Origin: Lantana camara
Lineage: Eukaryota; Streptophyta; Magnoliopsida; Lamiales; Verbenaceae
NCBI GenBank assembly: GCA_037501455.1
Contig: CM074865.1
Location: 12,470,501-12,534,500, forward strand
Reading direction: 5' to 3'
DNA length: 64,000 nt
Shown here piece after piece: positions 44,824 through 54,314 of this stretch (the stretch's first letter is position 1; every line of letters begins with the position of its first letter). A program made the translations under genes and the position numbers. The notes beneath the pieces were generated by a model. The model saw nothing but the letters and a program-made list of their open reading frames with translations. It was not told the origin of the DNA and ran no database searches.

Positions 44824-45639
44824 GGTGTTAAAAGTTGACCCGACCCGACCCACCTGAAAAAATACCGGGTTAGGGTTGGGTTATCGGGTCGGGTCGAAAT
44901 CGGGTCCGACCCGAAATAGACCCGAAAATGAGAAAACAGGTTCGGGTGGGTTTCGGGTCAACCCGATTTGACCCGAAAAATAAGCCTAATTTTTTTTTTT
45001 TTTGTGAAAAATAAGCTTAATTAAAAGTTGAAAACCCTAAGTCCTATTGTTTCCCGTTTCTCACTTTCCATCTTCAGGCTCAAACCACAGAAGACAGCTG
45101 CGGCGGCGATAGCTTTCTCCTCCACGATTTGCCGTCACATTTTCTCGATTCACCGCCGCATTCATCTTGTCTCCGGCAACCATAGGTCCGTCATCCAACC
45201 TTTCCGTTTCTTCTTCTTTTTCTTGTTCAATTTTTTTGGTATAAGTTTGATTTTCTCAAAAAAATCTGAGTTTGATTATTTTTCCGTTTCTTCTTCTTTT
45301 TCTTCTTCAATTTTTTCGGTCTGTGTTAGGATTTTTACCTCCCCTGCTCTCGGATAGTATGTGAAAGGAAGAGAAGGAAATATCTTTTTTTTACAAATCA
45401 TGAGCTCTCGGTTTCTTGCCTACAAGGTTAAGAGGTGAGGTTAACTTGGTTATTTTCTTAATTTCTCTTGAGTTTTGGGTTATTTATATATATATACTTG
45501 TATATATATGTGAATAGAAATTAGGGCTTTGTGTATTTTGAGTCCCAACTTGATTTCTCTGCTGTATATGTGTAAATATGTGAGCTAGATACCAAGGGTG
45601 ATGAACATTTGTTGGTCATTTGGACCTTGGTCTTCAGAT

Positions 45640-45868
45640 AGAATTACCATCTCCCGGTTATGATGTTTTTCCTCATTTACAGCTAAATATAGATGACGAA
45701 GACATGAATGATTTTGATATAGCTCAGGATGTCAGAAGCACAAACGAGGATTCTTCAGATGACAACGAAGTGGACTTCTCTAATCACCGTCAGGACTTTG
45801 GCTCGATGGAATTCTTTCCTGACATGCCTCTTGGTTGGGAAGAGCTGACTGATTTGCAAAATGACTGA
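45640..45868 (+). pseudogene. Unrecognised acidic protein fragment inside the hAT-like element
   Basis: After a plausible acceptor (CTTCAG|ATAG, 45639) the frame reads IELPSPGYDVFPHLQLNIDD and continues very Asp/Glu-rich (EDMNDFDIAQDV, NEDSSDDNEVDF) to a stop at 45868. The stop lies inside a 16-bp tandem duplication (GACTGATTTGCAAAAT). I do not recognise the family. An upstream ATGAGCTCTCGGTTTCTTGCC with a donor-like AG|GTGAGG near 45435 could be a preceding exon. It could be a captured gene fragment or a remnant of a transposon-encoded protein. Confidence 0.3.
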
Positions 45869-46782
45869 TTTGCAAAATGAGGTAATAAAGATTTCATGAT
45901 TTGCGTAATCATGTCCGGAAACTTAATTTTTTGGGCTTTCATTTTCATTCTCTCTATTTGTATATTTATTCTTGAGGAAGATGGGGTTGGGGCCTAGCAA
46001 ATATGCGCCCTACCTTGAATCTTTGGGGTTATAAAGATGTACTTTTAATATGTCTACTCTATTTTCCGCTCATCCTAAATGGCTATTAGGAAAGCTTCTT
46101 TCTGCACAAAATACAAAATTGGCTTATTGGGGCTAATTTTTTAAATCAAACATGATATGATTTAGAATGCGGTACAACCATTTTGAGTCCCTGACACAGT
46201 AATGGGTCATATCTTAGAGAGCTAATGATACTTTAAATCTGTTGCTTAAATATATATAAATATGTTGTTGATCTTGTTGGAGAATTTATGGGGAATTACG
46301 TGAGTTTTATTGGAGGAAAATTCATGAATATGACTGCCCCTGCTGCTGTGTTAATTCCCTTTTATGCTGCCATGAAGTCCTGCTATTGCAGTCGGTTTAC
46401 AATGAAATTTTGAACTCTTACGTTGTCGTTTTAGAAAATTGTTCTAAGTTAGTTTTTAACATGCTAAAGTTTATCTGTTGCTAAAGTTTAGAGTTTGTTT
46501 GGTAGCCGTAAAAAATTAGGAAATGCCCTGCTATTTAACATGCTAGAGTTTTTAACAATGAAATTAGAGTTTGTTTATGTAATCTTACTAATCTGATCTT
46601 GTAAATATAGTTCAAACTCTCCTTAGCTACCTACGAATCTTGTTGAATTAAAAGATACAAGAGAAAAGGAAAACGTAAGCCTACAAAATCACTGATTTGA
46701 TCTTGTAAATCACTGAGTTTTTTTTATGAGTTGATGCTTTCTTGTGCATTATTTAAAGCATATCTTGTGTGTATTTATAAAG

Positions 46783-46890
46783 GTGAGGAAGGAGAAAGCT
46801 ATTTATCATACACTGAATATGCTCAGCATTGATGTTACCAAGAAATGTCTAGTGGCGGAAGGTTGGAGCCCTGTTTTTGCAACAAAACAG
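46783..46890 (+). pseudogene. VHA-a: V-type H+-ATPase subunit a exon fragment (captured)
   Basis: After an AG acceptor the 36-codon exon encodes [32 protein letters not shown] and ATKQ, then a GTAATT donor. This matches, from memory of the family, a highly conserved segment at the end of the cytosolic N-terminal domain of the plant vacuolar proton-pump subunit a. The complete protein is about 820 residues; only this piece and the start of the next exon are here, inside a transposon, so it cannot make a working subunit. The intact coding sense and splice sites suggest recent capture. Confidence 0.75.
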
Positions 46891-47067
46891 GTAATTATTT
46901 GATTACTATCTTATTTTATATATGTGGTTTGGCTACCCCCAACCCCTCCCCAACCTCACTAGGTTTGAGCAACATCTATTGATTAAAAGTGGTAATGAAA
47001 CATTCTTTCACAAAGTAGGTTTTATGTAAAATGTGGTTGCACTAAAAGTAGAATTTTCATTTTTCAG

Positions 47068-47133
47068 ATTCAGGATGCACTACATAAGGCAATACAAGAC
47101 TCCAATTCACAGGTTGATGCAATATTCCAAGTT
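47068..47133 (+). pseudogene. VHA-a: V-type H+-ATPase subunit a, following exon fragment
   Basis: A TTTTTCAG acceptor is followed by IQDALHKAIQDSNSQVDAIF, which continues directly from the preceding exon as in plant VHA-a proteins (a 177-bp intron lies between). Similarity ends after about 22 codons at IFQV; the frame then runs on without family resemblance to a stop near 47236. The break is probably the edge of the captured piece. Confidence 0.7.
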
Positions 47134-47495
47134 AGAGTTTGGGAAAGCAGCTCAAGACCACAATTTATGTATAATTTAGTTTTTATGCACAAGTTTGCTT
47201 ATTATGAAGCTGTAATTCGATTGAATGCACTGTAAATATTCAAATTCAGCAAAAGTTCTAACAAAAAGAGCAGGAAAAGAAAAAAAAAATAAAAAGAAAT
47301 GCGGATCGGGTTGGGTTGATCAGGTCGGGTCGGGTTAATGGGTGACCTGAAAAAAATCAGGTCAACCCGAACCCAACCCTAACCTGATAGGTTCAGGTTC
47401 GGGTTCATAGTTTCGGATTCGGGTTGGGTTCGGGTCAGGCCTTTTCTTGTAGTACCCCCATCCCAACCCGACCCACCCGAATTGACAGAATTAGG

Positions 47496-49655
47496 AATGC
47501 CTCATCATCTTAAATGGCTTGCATGCAGTCCATTTGTATTAAAAGCTAATAAAAGGAGTCGTGTCTTAATCCAAAATATTTTTACAGTTCATATATCTTA
47601 TGCCTTAACCATTAATTATAAATTTTATTATCAAAATATCCTAGTCAGCACACTTATCCGAACGCCTTTATAAATTGGTCATTTTGCTTTCAAAAGAGCA
47701 TCTAGTTCATTTCGGGAATTAATGTGAAGCAAAACTAAGGTCATGGCAGCAACCAACTGAGAGGAACCCAACCTTTGATACACAAGTTCTTTTTGTTCGA
47801 TTGGTCAAAAGCTTCCATATTGCAACATACCGTCCATCGTGAGTGATATAATTTATTTAATGGTTGAATTTGATTTAGATGTTATTTAATGTGCTCTCAC
47901 TTTTTTGCTATTGTGATATAATTAAACATTGTTTGATTTAGTTTGAGCAATATTTTATAAAATTTTGATGAGCCTATAATCATGATTAATTTGATCTTGT
48001 ATTTAAAATTCATATAATTTTTTTAACTGACTGGATCGTGCTAGAAATTTTGATTTCATTTGGGTTCTCTAATAAAATAAGAGACTATGTGATCGAAAAT
48101 TTTTGGAGTAAAATCAAGTTTATCAAATTCGGTAAATTACTTATCTTCTAAAAAATCATAATTTTTGTCATGAAATTTTCTGATATTATTGTTTATATGT
48201 GATTTGCTTAATTATCTATAAATAGCATGATTTCATTATATATGTTGCTTTCTCTCTTGAATTATTATCAAATTGTAAGTTGATCAAATTAGTTACATAT
48301 TTGCATCGTTAATTGCTGGCCTCAACTGAATTGATTACAACATCTAATTATCTTTACCAAACAAATATATATGCTATTGACCGAACCAATTTAAATCCTG
48401 ACAACAAAAATCAATTCTTAAAGTAACATATATTTCTGTGTGTATCTTACTATAACTCAAATTACTATAATGTGATCTTGATTAAACGCGAATTTTATAA
48501 TTCTAGTATTTGAACTTCCATTTATGATAAGTTAACTTGCTTATGTGCTTAGTATAATAGCCGTACAAGACAAATGTATATGTTGTCTAGTTGTCGAGTC
48601 AAGTTATAACTTGCAGTCATGTACGTCTTTCACAGGTGTTCTTAAGGAGGAGTCATGATTGTGTCGGGGACATGTCCCGTTTCAGTTTTTTTTGAGAATA
48701 TTTTAAGGTGAGGGATTAAAATGTTTTTGATTGGGGCCAAAACATATATTATGTAAATATATATATTCTTAAAACCCAACCCTTACTTATTGAGTTTGAT
48801 TTTGATCCATTGATACTATATATATTATTAGCTCTTTTGTAATATTTTAGTATTGTATTGAAAAATCAGATTTCCTTATAAAAATGGGTTCTTGTTATAT
48901 TATATATACGCATGAGTGAATGAAAAGTTTGATTTTGAACTGTGAAACGGTTAAAAGAAAGAAATTGTGAAAATGTTTTAAAAAGTGATTAGTGATAGAA
49001 TGATAGAACCCTTGGGGAATATGGGTCGAAGGCTAATCTTGCTACGTACTTCTGTAAAGCTCTATACAGGGCGTAGCCGGAGGTTGACTGCGTTACGTAT
49101 AGAGTGAGGTTATTGGTATCAGGGCATATTGCCCTTAAGTGATCGAGTGGTTGGTTGGGGGCACCTCGACTAACAATCGGAGGGAGAAGGTTGGTTTATT
49201 GTTTTGTATTTCTTGTTTTCAGGGTGTGAAAGGTTGGAGAACTCATCCGTACTCGCCGGGTTATTGTGATTGATCGATCGTTTTTGATTGTTGGTTCACA
49301 AGTGTGTTTTCATTCAAACTAAAAGATATTCTTTCATACACGTTTATACCTTATTTTGAAAAGAATAAAAATGTGAACCAAATTTGAGATTTTGTTTATA
49401 TATATGTATAACCCTCTCACTTAGTCACTTCGACTAACGTCCCCTCTCTTCTGGTTTTTGCTTCAGGCAGGTGTAGCTAAGCGGCGTGTCGGTCTAAGTC
49501 GTCAAGTGCTGTCTAGAGAGTTTTGTTAAGAAGTTGAGTATTTTCGAATATCTCCTTCGTGGAAAATTCAGTATGTACAGTCTATGTACTTATGTAATTT
49601 ACTAAAAATATTAATAAATTAATCAATATATATATAATTATCATGAAAATTATAT
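47496..49655 (+). repeat. Continuation of the Del/Tekay-type LTR-like sequence
   Basis: It resumes after the hAT-like insertion. The stretch 49000-49530 carries blocks that I associate with the second half of Del/Tekay LTRs (GGGTCGAAGGCTAATC, TATACAGGGCGTAGCCGG, GGGGGCACCTCGACTAAC, TTTGCTTCAGGCAGGTG, GCGGCGTGTCGG). No coding region is visible. The right boundary is uncertain because a MITE is inserted at 49656. Confidence 0.4.
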
Positions 49656-51195
49656 GGGGAAAAAAAAAGAATTTGCCATCCGAACTTTGCGTATTTTTGC
49701 AATTTACCATTCCAACAAACTTTCATTGCAAACCGCCATCCAATCTTTCCATTCGTAACAAACCGCCATCTAAACTTTTTTTTTTGGGTGGCATGTTTAT
49801 GTACTTATGTAATTTGGCATGTTTATGTTCTTTCGCCAAAGCTACCCCAAAAAAAAAGTTTTGATGGCGGTTTGCAATGAAAGTTTGTTGGGATGGCAAA
49901 TTGCAAAAATGCGCAACATGCCACGTGCCAAGGTTTTTCGCCAAAACCACCCAAAAAAAAAGTTTAGATGACGGTTTGTTACGAATGGAAAGATTGGATG
50001 ACGGTTTGCAATGAAAGTTTGTTGGGATGGTAAATTGCAAAAATGCGCAAAGTGTTAGGAATAGTGCCCTAGAAAGCCGATTGTATATCCGCTTTGTGCT
50101 TTTCCTTATTGTAATCACAGACAATCTTTGAAAGAAATAACGAATTGAGGCAACACTTCTTTATATGCTCTTGTTTGGTATGCGTTTACTTTATCTGTGC
50201 ATGTATAAGAACTCCCCTAATCCTGATGACTATAGGACTCTACCATTTAGGTGAAATGGTTCATGAAACGAGCCCTATATCACATAAGTCATGATTAGTA
50301 AATTACTCCAAACCGATGAGTCCTACAGACAGTGGGAGTGTCAACCTGACTGCTCTAAGGCTTGCTTGTGGGATCACGCCCTTAAGAAGGACCACCTTGT
50401 TTCATGGAGGTGCAAAGTGTATAGTTGATACGTGCGTGATACATGAGGGTGCTTACTTTAATAAGTAAGTTCACTGAGGTGCCCCGTGTGAGAACATTCC
50501 TAAATGGGAAAGGAAGTTTCTATTTCAGGAAATAGAAACTTCCAGATTAGGAAATATCTCACGAGTCATTGATGTGATTAATTGATCCTTAGACTTGAGG
50601 TTCCTTGTCACTTTATGAGTTAACTCTGTAGTCTTAGGTATAAGCTTTAAAGGGTGTCGCCTTAGACAACTGATTCAAGGCTTATGCTGGGGCTGCACAA
50701 GTGATTCATGAAAGTGAATGAGAATCAAGAAAGGACCTACACTTGCATTTACAAGGTGATCTCTTATTGTGTAAGTCATTCATATGCCATATGGAGTCCT
50801 TGGCCAAGGCAGTAGATCAAGACATCAAGAAAAGGTTTTCTTGGATTGAGATCAAATGGATATGAAATGCACTTAGCTTTAAGACTGGATTATTAGGGTT
50901 CTGATTATTCCCTTGCCGTAGATCTTGGTTGAGAGATAGTAAGTAGGAGGATTGTATCTCACATGAATCAATGACTTAAAGGTTCTGTCGAATTCGAACA
51001 TTCCAATTCAGCTAGGGGTTAAACACTTGTTGCTAGACTATGGTCGTTTAATCTGTGGACTGATTAATTAATTAGTGAATTAATTAATTAGGGTCACTGC
51101 TAATTGAATTGAGAACCTAGAGGGTCACACACAACAACTTGGTTACATGAGTTGAGGCTTTAAAATGATTAAACGAGTTAATCGGGCCAAGAGGC

Positions 51196-51266
51196 CACAC
51201 GTGTGAAACCACACGTGTGGGTCACGTGAGTGACACGTGTCCTTGTGACACGTGTCCCACACGTGT
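51196..51266 (+). promoter_or_regulatory. CACGTG (G-box/ABRE-core) cluster in the LTR of element B
   Basis: Six CACGTG hexamers, several inside longer palindromes such as CACACGTGTG and GACACGTGTC, occur in 71 bp about 340 bp upstream of the TATA box. CACGTG is the core bound by plant bZIP and bHLH factors in light and abscisic-acid responses. The 3' LTR keeps five and element A LTRs keep four each. Confidence 0.6.
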
Positions 51267-51276
51267 AAATATATAT

Positions 51277-51311
<35 letters not shown>

Positions 51312-51609
51312 TAATTAAATGTGTTCATTATTTAATAGACTTTGGTTTAATTTTGAATTAAAAAGAAAGTCTAATTTTGGAGAAAAATAATCTAGTTAAT
51401 TAATTAGATAAAAATAAGTTATTTATTTTATAATAAATAAAGTATAAAATTATCCAAAAATAGTTTGGATATTTTTAGCTCTCTTGAAAGTTGATTTGAA
51501 TTAGAATTCAAAGTCAAAGTTGGAGAATACTTGATGATCAAGTAATAGGAGAGAGAGGGACCAAATCCTTGCCCAACAAGGATTAGGATCGGCGCCTCTC
51601 TCCCTTGCC

Positions 51610-51635
51610 TATATATAGGGGAGCTTAAGCTCCCC
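51610..51635 (+). promoter_or_regulatory. TATA box with adjoining palindrome (5' LTR of element B)
   Basis: CTATATATAGG overlaps the start of the perfect palindrome GGGGAGCTTAAGCTCCCC. The 3' LTR has the same unit at 59536-59561. In element A the palindrome centre is TCGA where this one has TTAA, and symmetry is kept. Confidence 0.65.
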
Positions 51636-51996
51636 TTTAGAGCTAATTGGCAATTCTTTTGGTTCATGTGTTGAACACCTTCCTTTCTCCAAGATTAAAT
51701 AAAACCCTAGGTTAAGCCTAAACACTAACTAGAGAACTAGCATCCTTACTAGTTAGATTGTGATCAAGTTGGTGGACTTTCTCTAGAGACTTCAAAGATT
51801 CGAGCTTTACCAAGGAGAGGGGATCAAGCCGCGAGAAGAGCGTTCTTGGGTGGCTTGAAACGCTTCAAGAAAGAATAAAAGAAAAGTAAGTTTTCTATCT
51901 CTACGAATTTGGTTACACGATTGCGAGTTCAAGATCCTTTTGTTGGGAATTTTTTTTTAAAATTCCGCTGCTTTCTGATTCGTGTTTTCCAACAAG

Positions 51997-52009
51997 TGGT
52001 ATCAGAGCC
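51997..52009 (+). other. Primer-binding site of copia element B (initiator tRNA-Met type)
   Basis: TGGTATCAGAGCC starts two bases after the LTR end, as in element A. Confidence 0.88.
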
Positions 52010-54164
52010 ACCTCGTTAATCGTGTTTCTGATTCGTCTCAATTATTCTGAATTTGGTAGAAATTCTTAGGCTTAGATGCGAATTAGGTATTCATGAGTTC
52101 TTTTAGAAAGCCTGAATTACGAAACTTTAATTTTTCTTGAATTTCTGAAACTGTTTTCTTAAATTGTGTTTTTGAAAACCGTTTTGATTGAAATATGTTT
52201 AAATCGAATTTTTTAACTTTGGATTGAACCGGGTTTTGGAGAAACCCAAAAATACGAAGCGGGACAGCCACCTGTTCCTCTCGCAACTGCGCGGGAGCGC
52301 CCGCCCAGGGATGGGCGGGACTGCCTGCCCGCGCCGCACGTTTACGCGCAAGGGCCCGCCTGGTGCGCGCACGCTGGCGGCAATCGCTGCCGGCTGTGCG
52401 CAGCGCTAGCGCGCGCCTAACGCGTTCCTGCGTGGCGGGCGGGTGATCCCGCGTCGTCCCGGGCCCGTGTTTTCGTGTTTCTCATGTTTCGTGTTTTCGG
52501 TCCTTAAAATCCCATTTAATTTAATTTTAGTTTTATCTTTTAAAATCAGTTTTGCTAAAATAAAAATTATTTTAAAAATTTTGATTAAGTTGGGTTTTTT
52601 GAGAAATTAAGCGATTTAAATTTTGGAAAAATTACAATCTCTATTTTCTGAAAATATTGAAAGAATAAAATTATTAATTTTCAGAAATTAATTGGAATTT
52701 TATTAGTCTATTGTTTGTCGGGTTTTATTGAAAAGGCTCTTGAACAAGAATTGCATCTAAGTCGTGTTTTAAGCTATTAGAGCTTAAAACGGGAATTTTA
52801 ATTTATTGGTTAAATTTAAATTCTCGCAAAAGCATGTTAGGTGATCATGGGTTTAGATCTATGTATGGTTTTAATTTATGCACATGGATGGTTTAAATTG
52901 GGGTTGGAGCCCTATAGTTGCGTTTTTCAATTGAGGTTGGAGCCTCACTTATGTGCGTACTGTTATGTGATTTATTATGTGGCTTTCCATATTACTGTTT
53001 TTGAGGCCGGGGTATGCCCCGTGTAATTGTCTAAGGCCAATATGAATATTGAGCCTTATTACTTTATGTCTTTTTCTTTTTATTGTAATTTGAGAGTAGA
53101 GATAGGTGGTGAGGTTTTATTTTCATTTTGGAGACAATGCACCCATGGAGTAAGATGGACCACATTCAAGTAACAAGGAGGCCAGACCCCTCAAAATGTT
53201 AGGGAGGGGAATCTCAATTGTAAAAATGTAATAGAGATAGGGCTCGTATTTTGTTACCGCTTTCCCTTATGTGATTTAAACTGTTTATGTGGCATGTATG
53301 TTAGAACTTGTGATTGTGGAGTGGCTCCCACATATCACACATAAGATAGGTAGAACCCATGATCATTACATGTTAGTATCATGCTAGGACATGTTATCTG
53401 TTTATGTGCTTGTTTGAAATGCATTTAAGTGTACTTGCATTAATCAAGACTAATAAAATTGGATAACATATATGTTGGTGAGGTCGAACCGAACAACTCT
53501 TCGGTTGATTTGAAAATTCCCATTAAATATTCAGCTAATTTCGAACAAATAGGTATTTAAATTCGAGATGCAAATTTTGAATTAAATTCCTAGCATTCCA
53601 TCAATAGGTTTTAAGTTTAGTAAGTGAAGCTAGTTATTGTCCGCGAGTCGTGGGATAGCTAGTGGAGCTTATTAGTTCTTAGTTACCTAATTGATCATTT
53701 TAAATGATCAATATTTCATGGTCAATTTTAGCAAGGGCGATGTCCGCGAGTCGTGGGTCGTTCGAACTAAGTTTTGATCATGATCTTATGATTGATGGGT
53801 CTAGCTTAACGCCTAAGTAAATGTGGATGTCGCACGAGTCGTGGGTCCATATTGAAAGATAGGTGATGCAAAAATAACTACTAAGAGTTCTAAAGGTGTT
53901 AGAATTGGTAAGTTGTACCTACCTAGGGTTCTTACTTAGAATGTCCGCGAGTCGTGGGTTCGAGGTAAAATGCCTAGGATCTTAGTACCCATTGGGAAAC
54001 GTGTTCCTCTTAGATCTTTGGGAATTATAGATCTTTGAAAAACAGTGGGAGCTACATTAGATTAAAGACCTTATCTTTTGTATATCGTTATAATTCAGCA
54101 TGCTCACAGGTTCTCTGTTTTACCATTTAGGTCGTAGATTCTGTGATTCTCTACGTGTTTTGAA
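52010..54164 (+). other. Long untranslated leader of copia element B
   Basis: About 2.15 kb, with no gene. A GC-rich island at 52266-52470 contains a hairpin with stem CCCGCCCA/TGGGCGGG and loop GGGA (52300-52319). Four copies of GTCCGCGAGTCGTGGG (one with a 1-base insertion) begin at 53639, 53742, 53829 and 53943. Most of the leader matches element A on the opposite strand; the GC island does not. Confidence 0.72.
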
Positions 54165-54314
54165 ATGGCAACCAAAAACCCTCTTGTATCAATCCTCGAG
54201 TCAAACAAGTTGACTGGTCCCAACTATTCTGATTGGCTGAGGAATCTAAAAATCATTTTAGATTCTGGAAATCATTTACAAGGTATAACACTTCAAAGGA
54301 ATTGTTCCACTTGA
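54165..54314 (+). pseudogene. Copia element B gag N-terminus, truncated by deletion
   Basis: ATG at 54165 begins MATKNPLVSILESNKLTG, as in element A. The frame reaches NLKIILDSG and then shifts, because about 90 codons present in element A (from SEKRTYVLFEG to the PHERV segment) are missing and the junction is out of frame. It stops at 54312-54314 after 49 codons. The rest of Gag is in the overlapping frame starting at 54233. Confidence 0.85.

Larger units (their letters stand above)
44824..47487 (+). mobile_element. hAT-like element (2,664 bp) carrying captured V-ATPase subunit a exons
   Basis: It is flanked by the 8-bp direct repeat GAATTAGG (44816-44823 and 47488-47495). The left end (GGTGTTAAAAGTTGACCCGACCC) and the inverted right end (TGTCAATTCGGGTGGGTCGGG) are both followed by 150-200 bp of CCCGAC / GTCGGG-type repeats. 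Such subterminal repeats and an 8-bp duplication are typical of hAT elements. Inside there is no transposase but gene-like DNA: a 5'-UTR-like CT-rich segment (45030-45200), a possible short exon near 45400, an acidic frame (45640-45868) and two exons of V-ATPase subunit a. This looks like a Pack-type element that transduplicated host gene pieces. Confidence 0.6.
50053..51994 (+). repeat. 5' LTR of copia element B
   Basis: 1,942 bp from TGTTAGGAATAG to GTTTTCCAACA. It contains six CACGTG sites at 51196-51266, a TA-rich microsatellite (51269-51306), the TATA box CTATATATAGG near 51610 and the palindrome GGGGAGCTTAAGCTCCCC (51618-51635). Confidence 0.95.

Noticed and set aside
46783..47133. Functional V-ATPase subunit a gene
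   Set aside because: Only two exon pieces are present, bounded by transposon ends; most of the protein is missing.
51269..51306. TA-rich run as a regulatory element
   Set aside because: It is a simple microsatellite that differs in length between the two LTRs of element B.
53639..53958. Spaced repeats as a CRISPR-like array
   Set aside because: Only four short copies with variable spacing, inside a plant retrotransposon leader; no CRISPR context exists in this genome type.
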